DNA of 15,650 nt from an uncultured Pseudomonadota bacterium (GCA_946480245.1 CAMLIZ010000108.1:1-15650), one strand, 5' to 3'; shown: positions 7,176-14,104, counted from the stretch's first letter. The notes: generated by a model not told the origin, from the sequence alone. Made by a program: numbers and translations.

Positions 7176-7562
7176 TCAGGCCGCCGCCGGTGCGCCCCGG
7201 CGCTTGACCGCCAGCACCAGCAACACGAAGGCCGCGCAGCAGCCGAGGCTCACGGCCAGCTGCAGCCCGCTGGGTGGCAGGATCAGCACGAAGCCGCGCC
7301 CCTTGATCAGCGATGAGAAGCTGGACACGCAGAACGGCATCGCAAACAGGCGAAAGGTCTGCCACGGATCGCGACGCGCCGCAGCGCCGCCGGCCACGCT
7401 GAGGTTCAGCGCCAGGCCGATCACCGCGCTGATGCCCAGCGAGTTGAGCCAGATCGCCGGCGACGGATCGAAGTAGCGCAGCACCGTGGCCACGTACCAG
7501 ATCAGGTAGCACCAGAGCACCACCTTGCCGGCCGGCAGGGCTGCCAGGTAGCGTTGGATCAT
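7176..7562 (-). CDS. Small conserved membrane protein
   Basis: A 128-residue integral membrane protein of unknown function. Hydrophobic segments are visible at about 12-32 (VVLWCYLIWYVATVL), 40-58 (WLNSLGISAVIGLALNLSV) and 93-120 (LQLAVSLGCCAAFVLLVLAV), with a possible short re-entrant stretch around SFSSLIKGRGFVLILPP. The C-terminus VKRRG is positively charged and probably cytoplasmic. The start ATG 7562 follows AGAGG by about 8 nt. I recognise the pattern as a conserved hypothetical family in proteobacteria but know no function. Its stop is 2 nt from the GTG of the UDG-family gene, so the two are likely co-translated. Confidence 0.8.
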   Translation of the reverse strand: MIQRYLAALPAGKVVLWCYLIWYVATVLRYFDPSPAIWLNSLGISAVIGLALNLSVAGGAAARRDPWQTFRLFAMPFCVSSFSSLIKGRGFVLILPPSGLQLAVSLGCCAAFVLLVLAVKRRGAPAAA

Positions 7563-7629
7563 GCTGACGCCTCTGCCAACCGCGCTTGCGGCCCGCATGG
7601 CGGTTGCAAGTGGGGCGACCCGACCGACG

Positions 7630-7878
7630 TCAGGAGCCCCCGCCGCCGCGGGTGTTCGCAGTCGGCCGCACTTGGTTCGACACTTCATCGATCATGCGCT
7701 GGCGCTCCGCCTCCGTCTGCGGTCCAGAACAATTGACGACCGGGATGTTGGAACCAACCCGGTACTCCCGCACGCAAGACTTCTGCTGCGCCTGGGCCAC
7801 GTCGGTCGTTTGTGCCTTCGGCGGCTCGGCGCAGCCGGCAGCCAGGAGGGGGAGAAGTGCAATGAAGCCGATGCGCAT
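7630..7878 (-). CDS. Small putative lipoprotein (82 aa)
   Basis: The N-terminus MRIGFIALLPLLAAGCAEPP has a short charged n-region, a hydrophobic core and a lipobox (LAAGC, Cys16), so it should be cleaved by signal peptidase II and lipidated. The mature part of about 67 residues has two further cysteines (SCVREYR and VNCSG), which could form a periplasmic disulfide, then a helix (TEAERQRMIDEVSNQ) and a Gly-rich end. Function is unknown. No clear ribosome binding site precedes ATG 7878, but the signal peptide makes the start convincing. It lies 67 bp upstream of the membrane-protein gene. Confidence 0.75.
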   Translation of the reverse strand: MRIGFIALLPLLAAGCAEPPKAQTTDVAQAQQKSCVREYRVGSNIPVVNCSGPQTEAERQRMIDEVSNQVRPTANTRGGGGS

Positions 7879-7962
7879 GTTGCAGTGGTCGAGCGTTGGA
7901 GAGGCGGATATTAGCTCGCGCCCATCGGCATCAACTGCACAAACTCCCCTCTCGGCCTGGCC

Positions 7963-9708
7963 TCAGGGCAACGGGCTCAGCTCGCGGTACACGTGGCTGA
8001 CGCTGACCTTGTTGGTCGTGTGGCACGAGAAGCAGTTGGCGCTCGGATCGGAGGGGCTGGTCCCCTGCACGAACGTCTCCATGGTGGCGTTGGCAAGGTG
8101 GTTGGTGCCCACCTCGTTGCCGCCATTGGGCGCCGCGCCGCCGATTGTCCACGTGGTGCCGAGCTGGAAGTACTGGCCTCGCACATCCGCCGGGTCGAGC
8201 TGCGAGATCACGCTGGCGTTCGCCGATATGACCTGCGTGTTCAATCCCGCGGCATTTGCCGGGTTGCCACCGTCATTGCTGCCCCACGGCTTGGCCCGCA
8301 GTACCGCTGCCGCGCTGATCGGCGAGCCGGTGATCGCACCGCCGGTCCAGCTGTTGGTGGTGGAGTTGAACGGGCCCGTCGATCCGCTGGGCGTGAAGAG
8401 CCAGGTCCCCGCGGTGTTCTGCGACACCGTCTTCGGGCCGCTCGTGGAGTTGTAGGCGTACGTCGCGTTGGCCGCATTGCCGAGATGCTCGAAGGTGCCC
8501 CAGACCATTTCACCGTGCCCGTTGGTGGAGCCGACGACATGCAGGCCCAGCATGACCAGCTTCAGCGTCTGCTGGCCGTTGGGAACCCAGCTGTCGGGGT
8601 TGCTCTTGTCGAACGTGGGCACCACCGCGGTCACCTGCACATAGTTGGTGGGATCGGCCACCTTGCTGGCATCGATCCAGCTCGACTTGGTTTCGATCGC
8701 CAGCGCGTTCGGATCCTTGATCGTGTGCCCCTTGCTGGCCGCAAACGTGACCACTGCGCTGACATCGGCCGCCGTCATCGGGAAGGTCAACGCCGTGTTG
8801 AACGGGATCACCGGCGCCCCCTGCATCGTGCGGTGGTAGGCGAACACGTCGTTCACCGCGGTGATGTAGTAGATGAGCGAGCCGTTCTGCGAGATCAGCA
8901 CGCCGCCGTCGGCCTGGCCCGGCTCCACGTCGATCACGTTGCCGGCCGGATCGATGAAGATCGGAATCTTGTTCACCACCAGCTTGCGCGCCTGGATGGC
9001 AGCGGTGATGGCCCTCGCCGGCACCACCGGCACCGGGCGCCGTGCGGTCAGCAACACGCGCTTGCGGACCACGGGCGACAGTTTCAGGAAGCGCGGCGTA
9101 ACGGGGGCGCCGCGTGCGTCGAGCAGCTGCACCTTGCCTTGCTCGGACTTGCGAGCGCCGGCGATCTGCGAACTGGAAATCATTCTTCCGTTGGCCAGAC
9201 GGATCAGCAGCGGCTTCTGCCTTGGTGTTTCGGGCTGCACTTCCACCACTTGACCCGTGCGTGCCATCACGATGGGCAGGCCGTGCGGGCCGAGCTCGGT
9301 GGCGCGCAACGCCATCTTGAGCGGCAGCCCCGGGGTGTTCGGCAGGAACTGGCGCCGGCCGTTGCTGTCCTCGGGCGTGACCGTGAAGAACTGCGGCGAG
9401 AACATCACGTGGCTGCCACCGCCGTAACTGGCCGGCGCCGGCGAGGTGAGCCACAGGAACATCTGCTCGGTCCACTGGAAGAAGCCGCAATTCGGAGCCA
9501 GCGGCAGCGTGCTGTCGGCAGGCTTGACCAAGCCGTTGAGCGACGGCGAGCCGCTTTCAAAAAAACCGGCCACCGTGGCGGGCGGAATCGGGCAGCCGCC
9601 CGCGGCGTCTGCAGGCACCGTCTGGGCGAGCACCGCGGGTGCGTGCGCCAGCGTGGCGAGCAAGGCTGCCACGCCAATAAAACCTTGATTCTTCGAAGAC
9701 TTCGACAT
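7963..9708 (-). CDS. Large exported protein with C-terminal monohaem CXXCH site
   Basis: A 581-residue secreted protein. Residues 1-29 are a Sec signal peptide (hydrophobic GVAALLATLAHAPAVLA, cleavage before QTV). The mature protein is mostly predicted beta-rich and globular, with no membrane helix. Near the end are the segments DVRGQYFQLGTTWTIGG and GTNHLANATMETFVQG, then C559-F-S-C562-H563, the only CXXCH, which predicts one covalently bound c-type haem 18 residues from the C-terminus. The likely distal ligand could be His572 in SVSHVY, but that is inference. I know similar uncharacterised proteins in proteobacteria, without a function. GGGAG, 6 nt before ATG 9708, sets the start; the TTG one codon earlier is less likely. 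A longer frame on the opposite strand (7993-9870) is a shadow. Confidence 0.8.
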   Translation of the reverse strand: MSKSSKNQGFIGVAALLATLAHAPAVLAQTVPADAAGGCPIPPATVAGFFESGSPSLNGLVKPADSTLPLAPNCGFFQWTEQMFLWLTSPAPASYGGGSHVMFSPQFFTVTPEDSNGRRQFLPNTPGLPLKMALRATELGPHGLPIVMARTGQVVEVQPETPRQKPLLIRLANGRMISSSQIAGARKSEQGKVQLLDARGAPVTPRFLKLSPVVRKRVLLTARRPVPVVPARAITAAIQARKLVVNKIPIFIDPAGNVIDVEPGQADGGVLISQNGSLIYYITAVNDVFAYHRTMQGAPVIPFNTALTFPMTAADVSAVVTFAASKGHTIKDPNALAIETKSSWIDASKVADPTNYVQVTAVVPTFDKSNPDSWVPNGQQTLKLVMLGLHVVGSTNGHGEMVWGTFEHLGNAANATYAYNSTSGPKTVSQNTAGTWLFTPSGSTGPFNSTTNSWTGGAITGSPISAAAVLRAKPWGSNDGGNPANAAGLNTQVISANASVISQLDPADVRGQYFQLGTTWTIGGAAPNGGNEVGTNHLANATMETFVQGTSPSDPSANCFSCHTTNKVSVSHVYRELSPLP

Positions 9709-9769
9709 CAATTACTCCCTCGTTTTGAATTGATCAATGGAAATGTCTGGCGCTTGCGTAAACACCCAT

Positions 9770-9791
9770 TCAAGCCATGCGATTCCTCCTT
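9770..9791 (-). promoter_or_regulatory. Strong ribosome binding site before a two-codon ORF
   Basis: On the minus strand AAGGAGGAATCGC precedes ATG GCT TGA (start 9778, stop ending 9770), 62 nt upstream of the monohaem gene start. This is a near-perfect Shine-Dalgarno sequence serving a Met-Ala mini-ORF. It could be a leader element controlling the downstream gene, or a chance match. Confidence 0.3.
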
Positions 9792-9901
9792 GGCGCGCGC
9801 TGCCAGGGGCGGCAGTTTTATCGTGGCCCGGATGCTAAGCCGCGGGCCCGATGAGCCACATCCCTCCTAAGGGGGCCTTCGCGGCGGCGGCTACGCAGGG
9901 C

Positions 9902-10390
9902 TCACAGAAGGCCCGGGTTGGCTCGCCATACCGCCCATGTGAGCAGCGACGCGAAACTCACCCACAACGCGTACGGAACCAACAGCACCGCGGCCAGCCG
10001 ACTGATGCGCCAGAAGGCGATGACAGTGCCAACGATCAGCGCCAGAAGCACCAGCACTTCCACCGACGCAAGCGCACCCAGATGCCAGGCAAAGAACAGC
10101 CACGACCAGAGTGCGTTGGCGGCCAACTGCACGCCGAACAGCACCAGCGCGCGCTTGCGTGGCCCCGCCGAGCGCCACACCAGCCACGCGGCAATGCCCA
10201 TCAGCGAGTACAGCACCGACCAGACGGGGCCAAAGACCCCCGGCGGCGGCGCCCATGAGGGCTTGCTCAGTTGCGCGTAGAAGGAGGCTGCGTTGACCGA
10301 CGCGATCGCCCCGAGCGCCGCCGCGGCAAACGCGACCAGGAGCCAGCCCAGAAGGCCAGCAACTTGCGACAGCAGGGAGCGCTCGGCCAT
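9902..10390 (-). CDS. tspO: TspO/MBR family tryptophan-rich membrane protein
   Basis: A 162-residue TspO/MBR-family protein; these five-helix membrane proteins bind porphyrins and related ligands and modulate stress or pigment responses. Family landmarks are clear: KPSWAPPPGVFGPVWSVLY in the first loop and second helix, ANALWSWLFFAWH in the third, and LVPYALWVSFASLLTWAVWR in the last, with Trp and Pro residues at the expected places. The first helix (GLLGWLLVAFAAAALGAIAS) is N-terminal. ATG 10390 lies 3 nt past the stop of the acetyltransferase gene, so the two are almost certainly one transcript. The length is standard for the family. Confidence 0.95.
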   Translation of the reverse strand: MAERSLLSQVAGLLGWLLVAFAAAALGAIASVNAASFYAQLSKPSWAPPPGVFGPVWSVLYSLMGIAAWLVWRSAGPRKRALVLFGVQLAANALWSWLFFAWHLGALASVEVLVLLALIVGTVIAFWRISRLAAVLLVPYALWVSFASLLTWAVWRANPGLL

Positions 10391-10393
10391 GCC

Positions 10394-10822
10394 TCACTCG
10401 CCGAGGTGGCCCCGTTCGATGGCGGCCACCTGGTTGTCGAAGATGGCCATCGCGGTGAGCAAACGCATGAAGCCGAGCTTCCGGTAGAAGCCTTCCTTGC
10501 CAGGCACCGAGTACAGGATGATCTTCTTGTGGCCGCGCGACGCTTCCACGAGGCGGGAGACCATTTCTCTGCCGAGGCCCGCGCCCTGGTGGCCGGGCAT
10601 CACCGCCACGTCGCAGATGTAGGAGCAGTCCGCGCCGTCCGACAACGCCCGGCCCGCTGCCACCAGCCCGCCATGCTCGTAAGCAAAGAACTTGAAGCGA
10701 CTGTTCGTGAACACGGTCCGCAGGTGCTCGGCGCTCTTGTTGCCCAAGGGCGCGAGGCGGTAGAGCGTTTCGAGCTCGCTCCAATCCACTTGGTCTTGCG
10801 AGTTGGTCCAGGTGAGGTTCAT
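10394..10822 (-). CDS. GNAT-family N-acetyltransferase
   Basis: A 142-residue GCN5-related acetyltransferase that should transfer acetyl from acetyl-CoA to an unknown small-molecule or protein amine. The acetyl-CoA pyrophosphate loop is visible as CDVAVMPGHQGAGLGREMV (Q-G-A-G-L-G) at about residues 70-88, and the C-terminal FYRKLGF matches motif B. Similar short GNATs open with a helix such as WSELETLYRLAPLGNKSAEHL. The ATG at 10822 has only a weak GGGG element upstream. It is 5 nt downstream of the DinB-family gene and 3 nt upstream of tspO, so these three form a compact operon. Substrate unknown. Confidence 0.88.
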   Translation of the reverse strand: MNLTWTNSQDQVDWSELETLYRLAPLGNKSAEHLRTVFTNSRFKFFAYEHGGLVAAGRALSDGADCSYICDVAVMPGHQGAGLGREMVSRLVEASRGHKKIILYSVPGKEGFYRKLGFMRLLTAMAIFDNQVAAIERGHLGE

Positions 10823-10827
10823 GGCGG

Positions 10828-11328
10828 TCAGGCCCCGCGGCGTGCCGGCTCGCTCTGGTGCAGGAACTTGGTGTACAGGTCACGCGGCGGCGACACCGAG
10901 ATGGACTTGAGAACCTGGCCCACATTGCCCCGGTGGTACGCCCCGTGGGTGATCACGTGAAGCAGGATTTCCTCCCGAGACATACGCCCTCGGTCACCAT
11001 CGGCGAACGTGAACTCCAACACCTCCGCCAGCGTGGCCTCCGAAAGAGACGACACGTATCTCGAGTACCAGGCGTCGGTGGACTCCACCTCGCCTCTCAG
11101 TTCGGCGAGCAGCGGCGTTTCCTTGGTGTTCGTTGCGCTGAACGGTTCCGGATCTCCTGCCAGACGGGCTCGAAACAGCCGGTCCACCACGTAGATGTGA
11201 TTGAGGGTGCGGATGCACGTGTGCAGCTGATCGGATTGCTCCGGTGGCAAGGTGCCCAAGCGCGCGAAGAGCTCGGCATTGGCCCATGCCTTGTAGGCGA
11301 ACAAGGACTTCAGAGTGGAGACCGACAT
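10828..11328 (-). CDS. DinB-family protein
   Basis: A 166-residue four-helix DinB-fold protein. The family includes metal-dependent thiol transferases and many uncharacterised members. The opening LKSLFAYKAWANAELFARL is typical of DinB/YfiT, and the metal-binding histidine triad is intact: His44 (LNHIYVVDRLF), His128 and His132 (ITHGAYHRG). A nickel or zinc ion is therefore expected. The start ATG 11328 follows AGGA by 8 nt. It leads the gene group with GNAT and tspO. The biochemical role cannot be assigned; use of bacillithiol, mycothiol or glutathione is known in relatives only. Confidence 0.9.
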   Translation of the reverse strand: MSVSTLKSLFAYKAWANAELFARLGTLPPEQSDQLHTCIRTLNHIYVVDRLFRARLAGDPEPFSATNTKETPLLAELRGEVESTDAWYSRYVSSLSEATLAEVLEFTFADGDRGRMSREEILLHVITHGAYHRGNVGQVLKSISVSPPRDLYTKFLHQSEPARRGA

Positions 11329-11359
11329 GACTGGGTTCCTGGATTTTTAGGAGGGCCGC

Positions 11360-11944
11360 TCAAGCGGCGGGGCCTTGCAACTCCTTGCCCACCCAGACAC
11401 TCCCATCCGGGTCAGTGCGGCGCACCGTGAAGCCCGCGGCAAGGTACATGCTGAGGTGTCCGAAGTGGTTCTCCGCTGTTCCTTGGGCGCTCGGGCGTGG
11501 ATTCGCCTCCACCCTGAGCAGGCCTTGTTCCCTCAGGTGGCCGCACGCCGCGTTGAGGAGGGCTGTTGCAACGCCACGGCCTCGAGCACTCGGCGCAACA
11601 AGGAAACACAGAATCGTGCCGACCTGCTCTGCATCGGCGATCGGCTCAGCATCGAGCGCATGAAGCAGCTGGCGCGGCGCCGCATTGCACCAGCCCACCA
11701 CATTGCCGTCTTGGTATGCCAAGAGACCTTGCATCTGACCCTGACTGATGCGACGGCCTGCGCACTCCCGGTTTTCCACCGCTGTTCGACTGGGCCATTG
11801 GATCTTCGAATGATCCTCGTAGAAGCACTGGCAGTAGCAGGAGGACCACTCCGGGTTGTCGCTGAACGCTTCTCCATCGAAGAAGGCCAAGAAGTCCGCC
11901 AAACGTTGCGGCGACAGCGCGTGAATCTCAACGGTGCTGGTCAT
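11360..11944 (-). CDS. GNAT-family N-acetyltransferase, Cys-rich N-terminal motif
   Basis: A 194-residue GNAT acetyltransferase. The acetyl-CoA loop reads ILCFLVAPSARGRGVATALL (R-G-R-G-V-A) near residues 110-128, and SMYLAAGFTVRR matches motif B. The N-terminal segment WSSCYCQCFYEDH with three close cysteines is a recurrent feature of one uncharacterised GNAT subgroup. ATG 11944 has AAGGA 6 nt upstream. The stop lies in the loop of a GC-rich hairpin (GCCGC-TTGA-GCGGC). It is 8 nt downstream of another GNAT gene and 31 nt upstream of the DinB gene, so the whole set may be transcribed together. Substrate unknown. Confidence 0.88.
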   Translation of the reverse strand: MTSTVEIHALSPQRLADFLAFFDGEAFSDNPEWSSCYCQCFYEDHSKIQWPSRTAVENRECAGRRISQGQMQGLLAYQDGNVVGWCNAAPRQLLHALDAEPIADAEQVGTILCFLVAPSARGRGVATALLNAACGHLREQGLLRVEANPRPSAQGTAENHFGHLSMYLAAGFTVRRTDPDGSVWVGKELQGPAA

Positions 11945-11952
11945 GCCATTCC

Positions 11953-12462
11953 TTAGACGCCTGTGAACGTCAACCGCATGTGCAGCTCATCGTGTAATTC
12001 TCCGTCGACGAGCATGGCGTCCGGCTCGTGGCCAAAGGGCTCGAAGCCCATGGACTTGTAGAGACCGATCGCAGCCTTGTTGCTTGCGTTGACGCTCAGG
12101 TTCGCTTGGCGAATGCCCGGCACGGACTTCGCCAAGGACAACGCCTCGAGCAACAGAGCCCGACCGACACCCTTGCCGCGAGCCTTTGGCGCCACATACA
12201 GGCCCCAGATGAGCGCCTTGTGCTCCAGCTTGCGGTGACTCTCCCTGCCCAGCGCTACAAGGCCCACCAGCTCGCCGTTCTCGAATGCTCCAAACGGACC
12301 CCGATCCGGCCTTGGCGCCAAACGCCCTTCGATGACGGCTGGCGGGAAATCTCGCTCTTCTTCGTAGCTTGAACCGAACGCTGCCGGAGACTCCAGCAAG
12401 CCGGCAAGGCGAAGCGCCTGGAAGGCTGGGGCATCGTCGGGTGTGAGGCGGCGCAGGTGCAT
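11953..12462 (-). CDS. GNAT-family N-acetyltransferase next to attC-like site
   Basis: A 169-residue GNAT acetyltransferase starting MHLRRLTPDDAPAFQALRL, a very common opening for this family. The acetyl-CoA loop is LYVAPKARGKGVGRALLLEA (R-G-K-G-V-G), followed by SVNASNKAAIGLYKSMGF, the standard motif B. ATG 12462 lies only 7 bp from the core of the attC-like site at 12470 and has no Shine-Dalgarno sequence, which is usual for a cassette gene that begins just past a recombination point. Its own downstream boundary lacks an attC, so it may be the last cassette of the cluster or the first chromosomal gene. Substrate unknown. Confidence 0.88.
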   Translation of the reverse strand: MHLRRLTPDDAPAFQALRLAGLLESPAAFGSSYEEERDFPPAVIEGRLAPRPDRGPFGAFENGELVGLVALGRESHRKLEHKALIWGLYVAPKARGKGVGRALLLEALSLAKSVPGIRQANLSVNASNKAAIGLYKSMGFEPFGHEPDAMLVDGELHDELHMRLTFTGV

Positions 12463-12469
12463 GGAAGGC

Positions 12470-12538
12470 GGCTAACGTTCCACGCGAGCGGCGGTAGGGG
12501 ACTTGCCGAAAGCCGGCCCATCAGTGGAGGAGTTGGGC
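12470..12538 (-). repeat. attC-like recombination site (integron cassette)
   Basis: On the minus strand the site runs from GCCCAAC (R'', 12538-12532) to GTTAGCC (R', 12476-12470), 69 bp in all. GCCCAAC fits the RYYYAAC core exactly; GTTAGCC differs from GTTRRRY at one base. The R''-side sequence CTCCTCCACTGATGG resembles the other two sites (CCCCTCCATCGAGCGG), and the R' side has GCCGCTCGCG. The TAG stop of the DinB-like gene is inside R'. Integron attC sites are imperfect palindromes recognised by IntI as folded single strands. Confidence 0.6.
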
Positions 12539-13041
12539 GACTGCGCGGCGCGAGCAGCAAACTCCTTGAGGATCGCCGCAATACGCCATTTATGGTCCCA
12601 GTCGTGCTCTGCAATCTGCGCAACCATCTCGAGAACGCTCACCTTCGTTCCGTCAACTCGCTGCCCAGCTTTTGTCAGCTCAGCTTCGCTCAACCCCCGC
12701 AGCTCGCCCACCAGCGCAGCGCGCATTTGCTCGAAATCCTCGATCACAGCGCTCGGCTCCTGCGACAGGTACGCCCGCTCCTTAGGCCAAGCCCCTACCT
12801 GAACCGGCTCCAGAAGCGGGACTGCCGCCTCTCTCAGAACGCGACGAATGCGCAGGCCATAGAGATCAGGATCACAGTCCCGGACATGGCATAGATGCTC
12901 AAGCAAAGGCATCTTGTCGCACGGCGGCTGCTGCTGCAGCAACGGCAGCGAAAGATCAGCCAGCGCTCGCTTGAGGAACTGAGGCATCTCCTCCAACTGT
13001 CTCAGTACCACCTGGTACGTCTGTGTAAGAAGGGGCGACAT
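12472..13041 (-). CDS. DinB-like (DinB_2) protein whose C-terminus runs through attC
   Basis: A 189-residue helical protein with a DinB-superfamily pattern: LEEMPQFLKRALADL at the start, LLEHLCHVRD near residue 46 and IAEHDWDHKWRIAAIL near residue 150, giving candidate metal histidines in the first and last helices. This suggests a DinB_2-type metal-dependent enzyme of unknown substrate. The last 22 residues (from SPNSSTDGP on) are encoded by the attC-like site and are low in pattern, so the functional protein likely ends around EFAARAA. ATG 13041 has no clear ribosome binding site. Upstream is a degenerate attC half at 13059-13083. It is best read as a cassette gene. Confidence 0.78.
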   Translation of the reverse strand: MSPLLTQTYQVVLRQLEEMPQFLKRALADLSLPLLQQQPPCDKMPLLEHLCHVRDCDPDLYGLRIRRVLREAAVPLLEPVQVGAWPKERAYLSQEPSAVIEDFEQMRAALVGELRGLSEAELTKAGQRVDGTKVSVLEMVAQIAEHDWDHKWRIAAILKEFAARAAQSPNSSTDGPAFGKSPTAARVER

Positions 13042-13058
13042 GGCGGGAGTTTAGAGGC

Positions 13059-13083
13059 ACGCAGCGTTTGAGGTGAAGGGCGA
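13059..13083 (-). repeat. Degenerate attC half-site
   Basis: AGCGTTTGAGGTGAAGGGCG at 13063-13082 matches 16 of 20 bases of the attC half at 15153-15172, but the TAAC core is replaced by GCAGC. It lies 20 bp upstream of the DinB-like start, where a cassette boundary is expected. No matching partner core is visible toward 13200. Weak on its own. Confidence 0.35.
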
Positions 13084-13202
13084 GGAATGCACTTTGCCGA
13101 GTGCCTTGGCGAGCAAGCCGAAAGCACAAGACGACCAAGGCCGCTGCGTTCGCGGCAACCGTTACGATAGTTGATGATGTGCCGCAATGTATGGTGACGA
13201 CC

Positions 13203-13601
13203 ATGGCCCGATTTGTGATCGAACCGCGAGTAGCCATTGCGCTTGCCGCCGCACAGACTGAAATACCAGTGCGGCACAAGCTATTTGCACCAACACTTCT
13301 GCGTTCACAGGTGCTTGCGCTGCTCTTCGCCGACGTGCAGGCCGGCCGAATGACAAGAGCCGAAGCGGGCCGCCGGTTGGATTACCTTCGAGGGCTTCAG
13401 ATCAGACTGCTCGGCGACCGAGTGCTGCAACGCGTGGCCTGGGATCTCGCATCTGAACTCGGCTGGAGCGACACCTTTGTTGCCGAGTACCTGGCTTTGA
13501 CAAAGCTCCAAGGCGATGCCTTGATGACCGACGACCCGCAACTGGCCGACGCGGCGAGGAGAGTGGTGCCCGTGGTGCCCACGCGCGACCTGCAGGCTTG
13601 A
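13203..13601 (+). CDS. Orphan PIN-domain (VapC-like) protein
   Basis: A 132-residue PIN-domain protein; VapC toxins of this fold are Mg-dependent ribonucleases that cleave tRNA or other RNA. The layout matches a known VapC-like subgroup: MARFVIEPRVAIALAA at the start, APTLLRSQVLALLFADVQAG next, the RLLGDRVLQRVAWDLASELG helix, then WSDTFVAEYLALTKLQGDAL with acidic residue Asp90 and TDDPQLA with Asp110/111. The first catalytic position, normally Asp in VIDPRVAL, is Glu7 here. GGTGA before ATG 13203 favours this start over ATG 13191. It is the only plus-strand gene in the cluster, and no antitoxin gene precedes it. The Asp-to-Glu change and the missing partner leave it open whether it is an active toxin. 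Confidence 0.8.
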   Translation: MARFVIEPRVAIALAAAQTEIPVRHKLFAPTLLRSQVLALLFADVQAGRMTRAEAGRRLDYLRGLQIRLLGDRVLQRVAWDLASELGWSDTFVAEYLALTKLQGDALMTDDPQLADAARRVVPVVPTRDLQA

Positions 13602-13613
13602 ATCTCCTCTGCG

Positions 13614-13665
13614 GCCCAACGCTCGACGGCGGGGTGAGGTCTGGCGGCGTCAAGCCGAGGCCCGG
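13614..13665 (+). repeat. Degenerate or half attC site after PIN gene
   Basis: GCCCAAC (13614-13620), an exact RYYYAAC core, begins 12 bp past the PIN stop and continues GCTCGACGG, as in attC arms. A weakly complementary arm, GTCAAGCC (13649-13656), follows, but no GTTRRRY partner core is present. It is either a decayed attC of the PIN cassette or the R' end of a decayed site of the OsmC cassette read on the minus strand. Confidence 0.35.
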
Positions 13666-13676
13666 AGCGCAAATGC

Positions 13677-14078
13677 CTACTCACGCAGCAGCTGAACCGG
13701 AACCCCACTGCGGAGCGTGTTGTGAACCTCCGCGACCGCATCGGTCTCACGCAGCAACCTTTCCACCTCCTGCAAGGAGGCGGACGACTGAATCTTGGCT
13801 TGGTACCGAATGTTCTGCGCGGCCAGCCCCACCCCTGGAAACTCGGCCGTTGCCTCGACCTGAACACTTTCCACCGAAATCCCGAGGCGCTCGGCTTCAC
13901 GATAGACATCGTTGCAGTAGCAGGTGGCCAGCGCAAGCATCAGAAACTCTCCACCGTTGACTGCCGAGCCGCGCCCCGACTGCTTTGCCGCTACCGCAAC
14001 TTCTTGCTCGGTCGACCCTGTACGCACACAAGCTCGATGGCCCGCCGGCGAGTTGCTAACCGTTGCCAAGATCTGCAT
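13677..14078 (-). CDS. OsmC-family protein lacking the second catalytic Cys
   Basis: A 133-residue OsmC/Ohr-superfamily protein. Active members are thiol-dependent peroxidases that use two cysteines. The core helix is recognisable: GGEFLMLALATCYCNDVYREA, with Cys53 (and Cys55) at the peroxidatic position. The second conserved Cys, normally in CPVH-x-TL, is replaced: the matching segment is AVAEVHNTLRSGVPV (Ala116/Glu117). The peroxidase cycle would therefore need Cys55 or an external thiol, or the protein has another role, as in the YhfA/YlmL-like branches. GAGGTG, 6 nt before ATG 14078, selects this start; the longer frame to 14135 would be translated from the neighbouring attC. A cassette gene by context. 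Confidence 0.82.
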   Translation of the reverse strand: MQILATVSNSPAGHRACVRTGSTEQEVAVAAKQSGRGSAVNGGEFLMLALATCYCNDVYREAERLGISVESVQVEATAEFPGVGLAAQNIRYQAKIQSSASLQEVERLLRETDAVAEVHNTLRSGVPVQLLRE

Positions 14079-14104
14079 ACCACCCACCTCTGATTTCGTC
14101 GTTG

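Noticed and set aside
7993..9870. A 625-codon plus-strand ORF longer than the gene opposite it
   Set aside because: Its product is Arg/His/Gly-rich with no recognisable pattern. The opposite strand has a signal peptide, a good ribosome binding site and a CXXCH motif, so this is a high-GC shadow.
11345..11375. Terminator from the GCCGC-TTGA-GCGGC hairpin at the end of the GNAT gene
   Set aside because: On the coding strand the hairpin is followed by CCTCCTAAAAA, with no T-run, and the next gene starts 31 nt on, so termination is unlikely.
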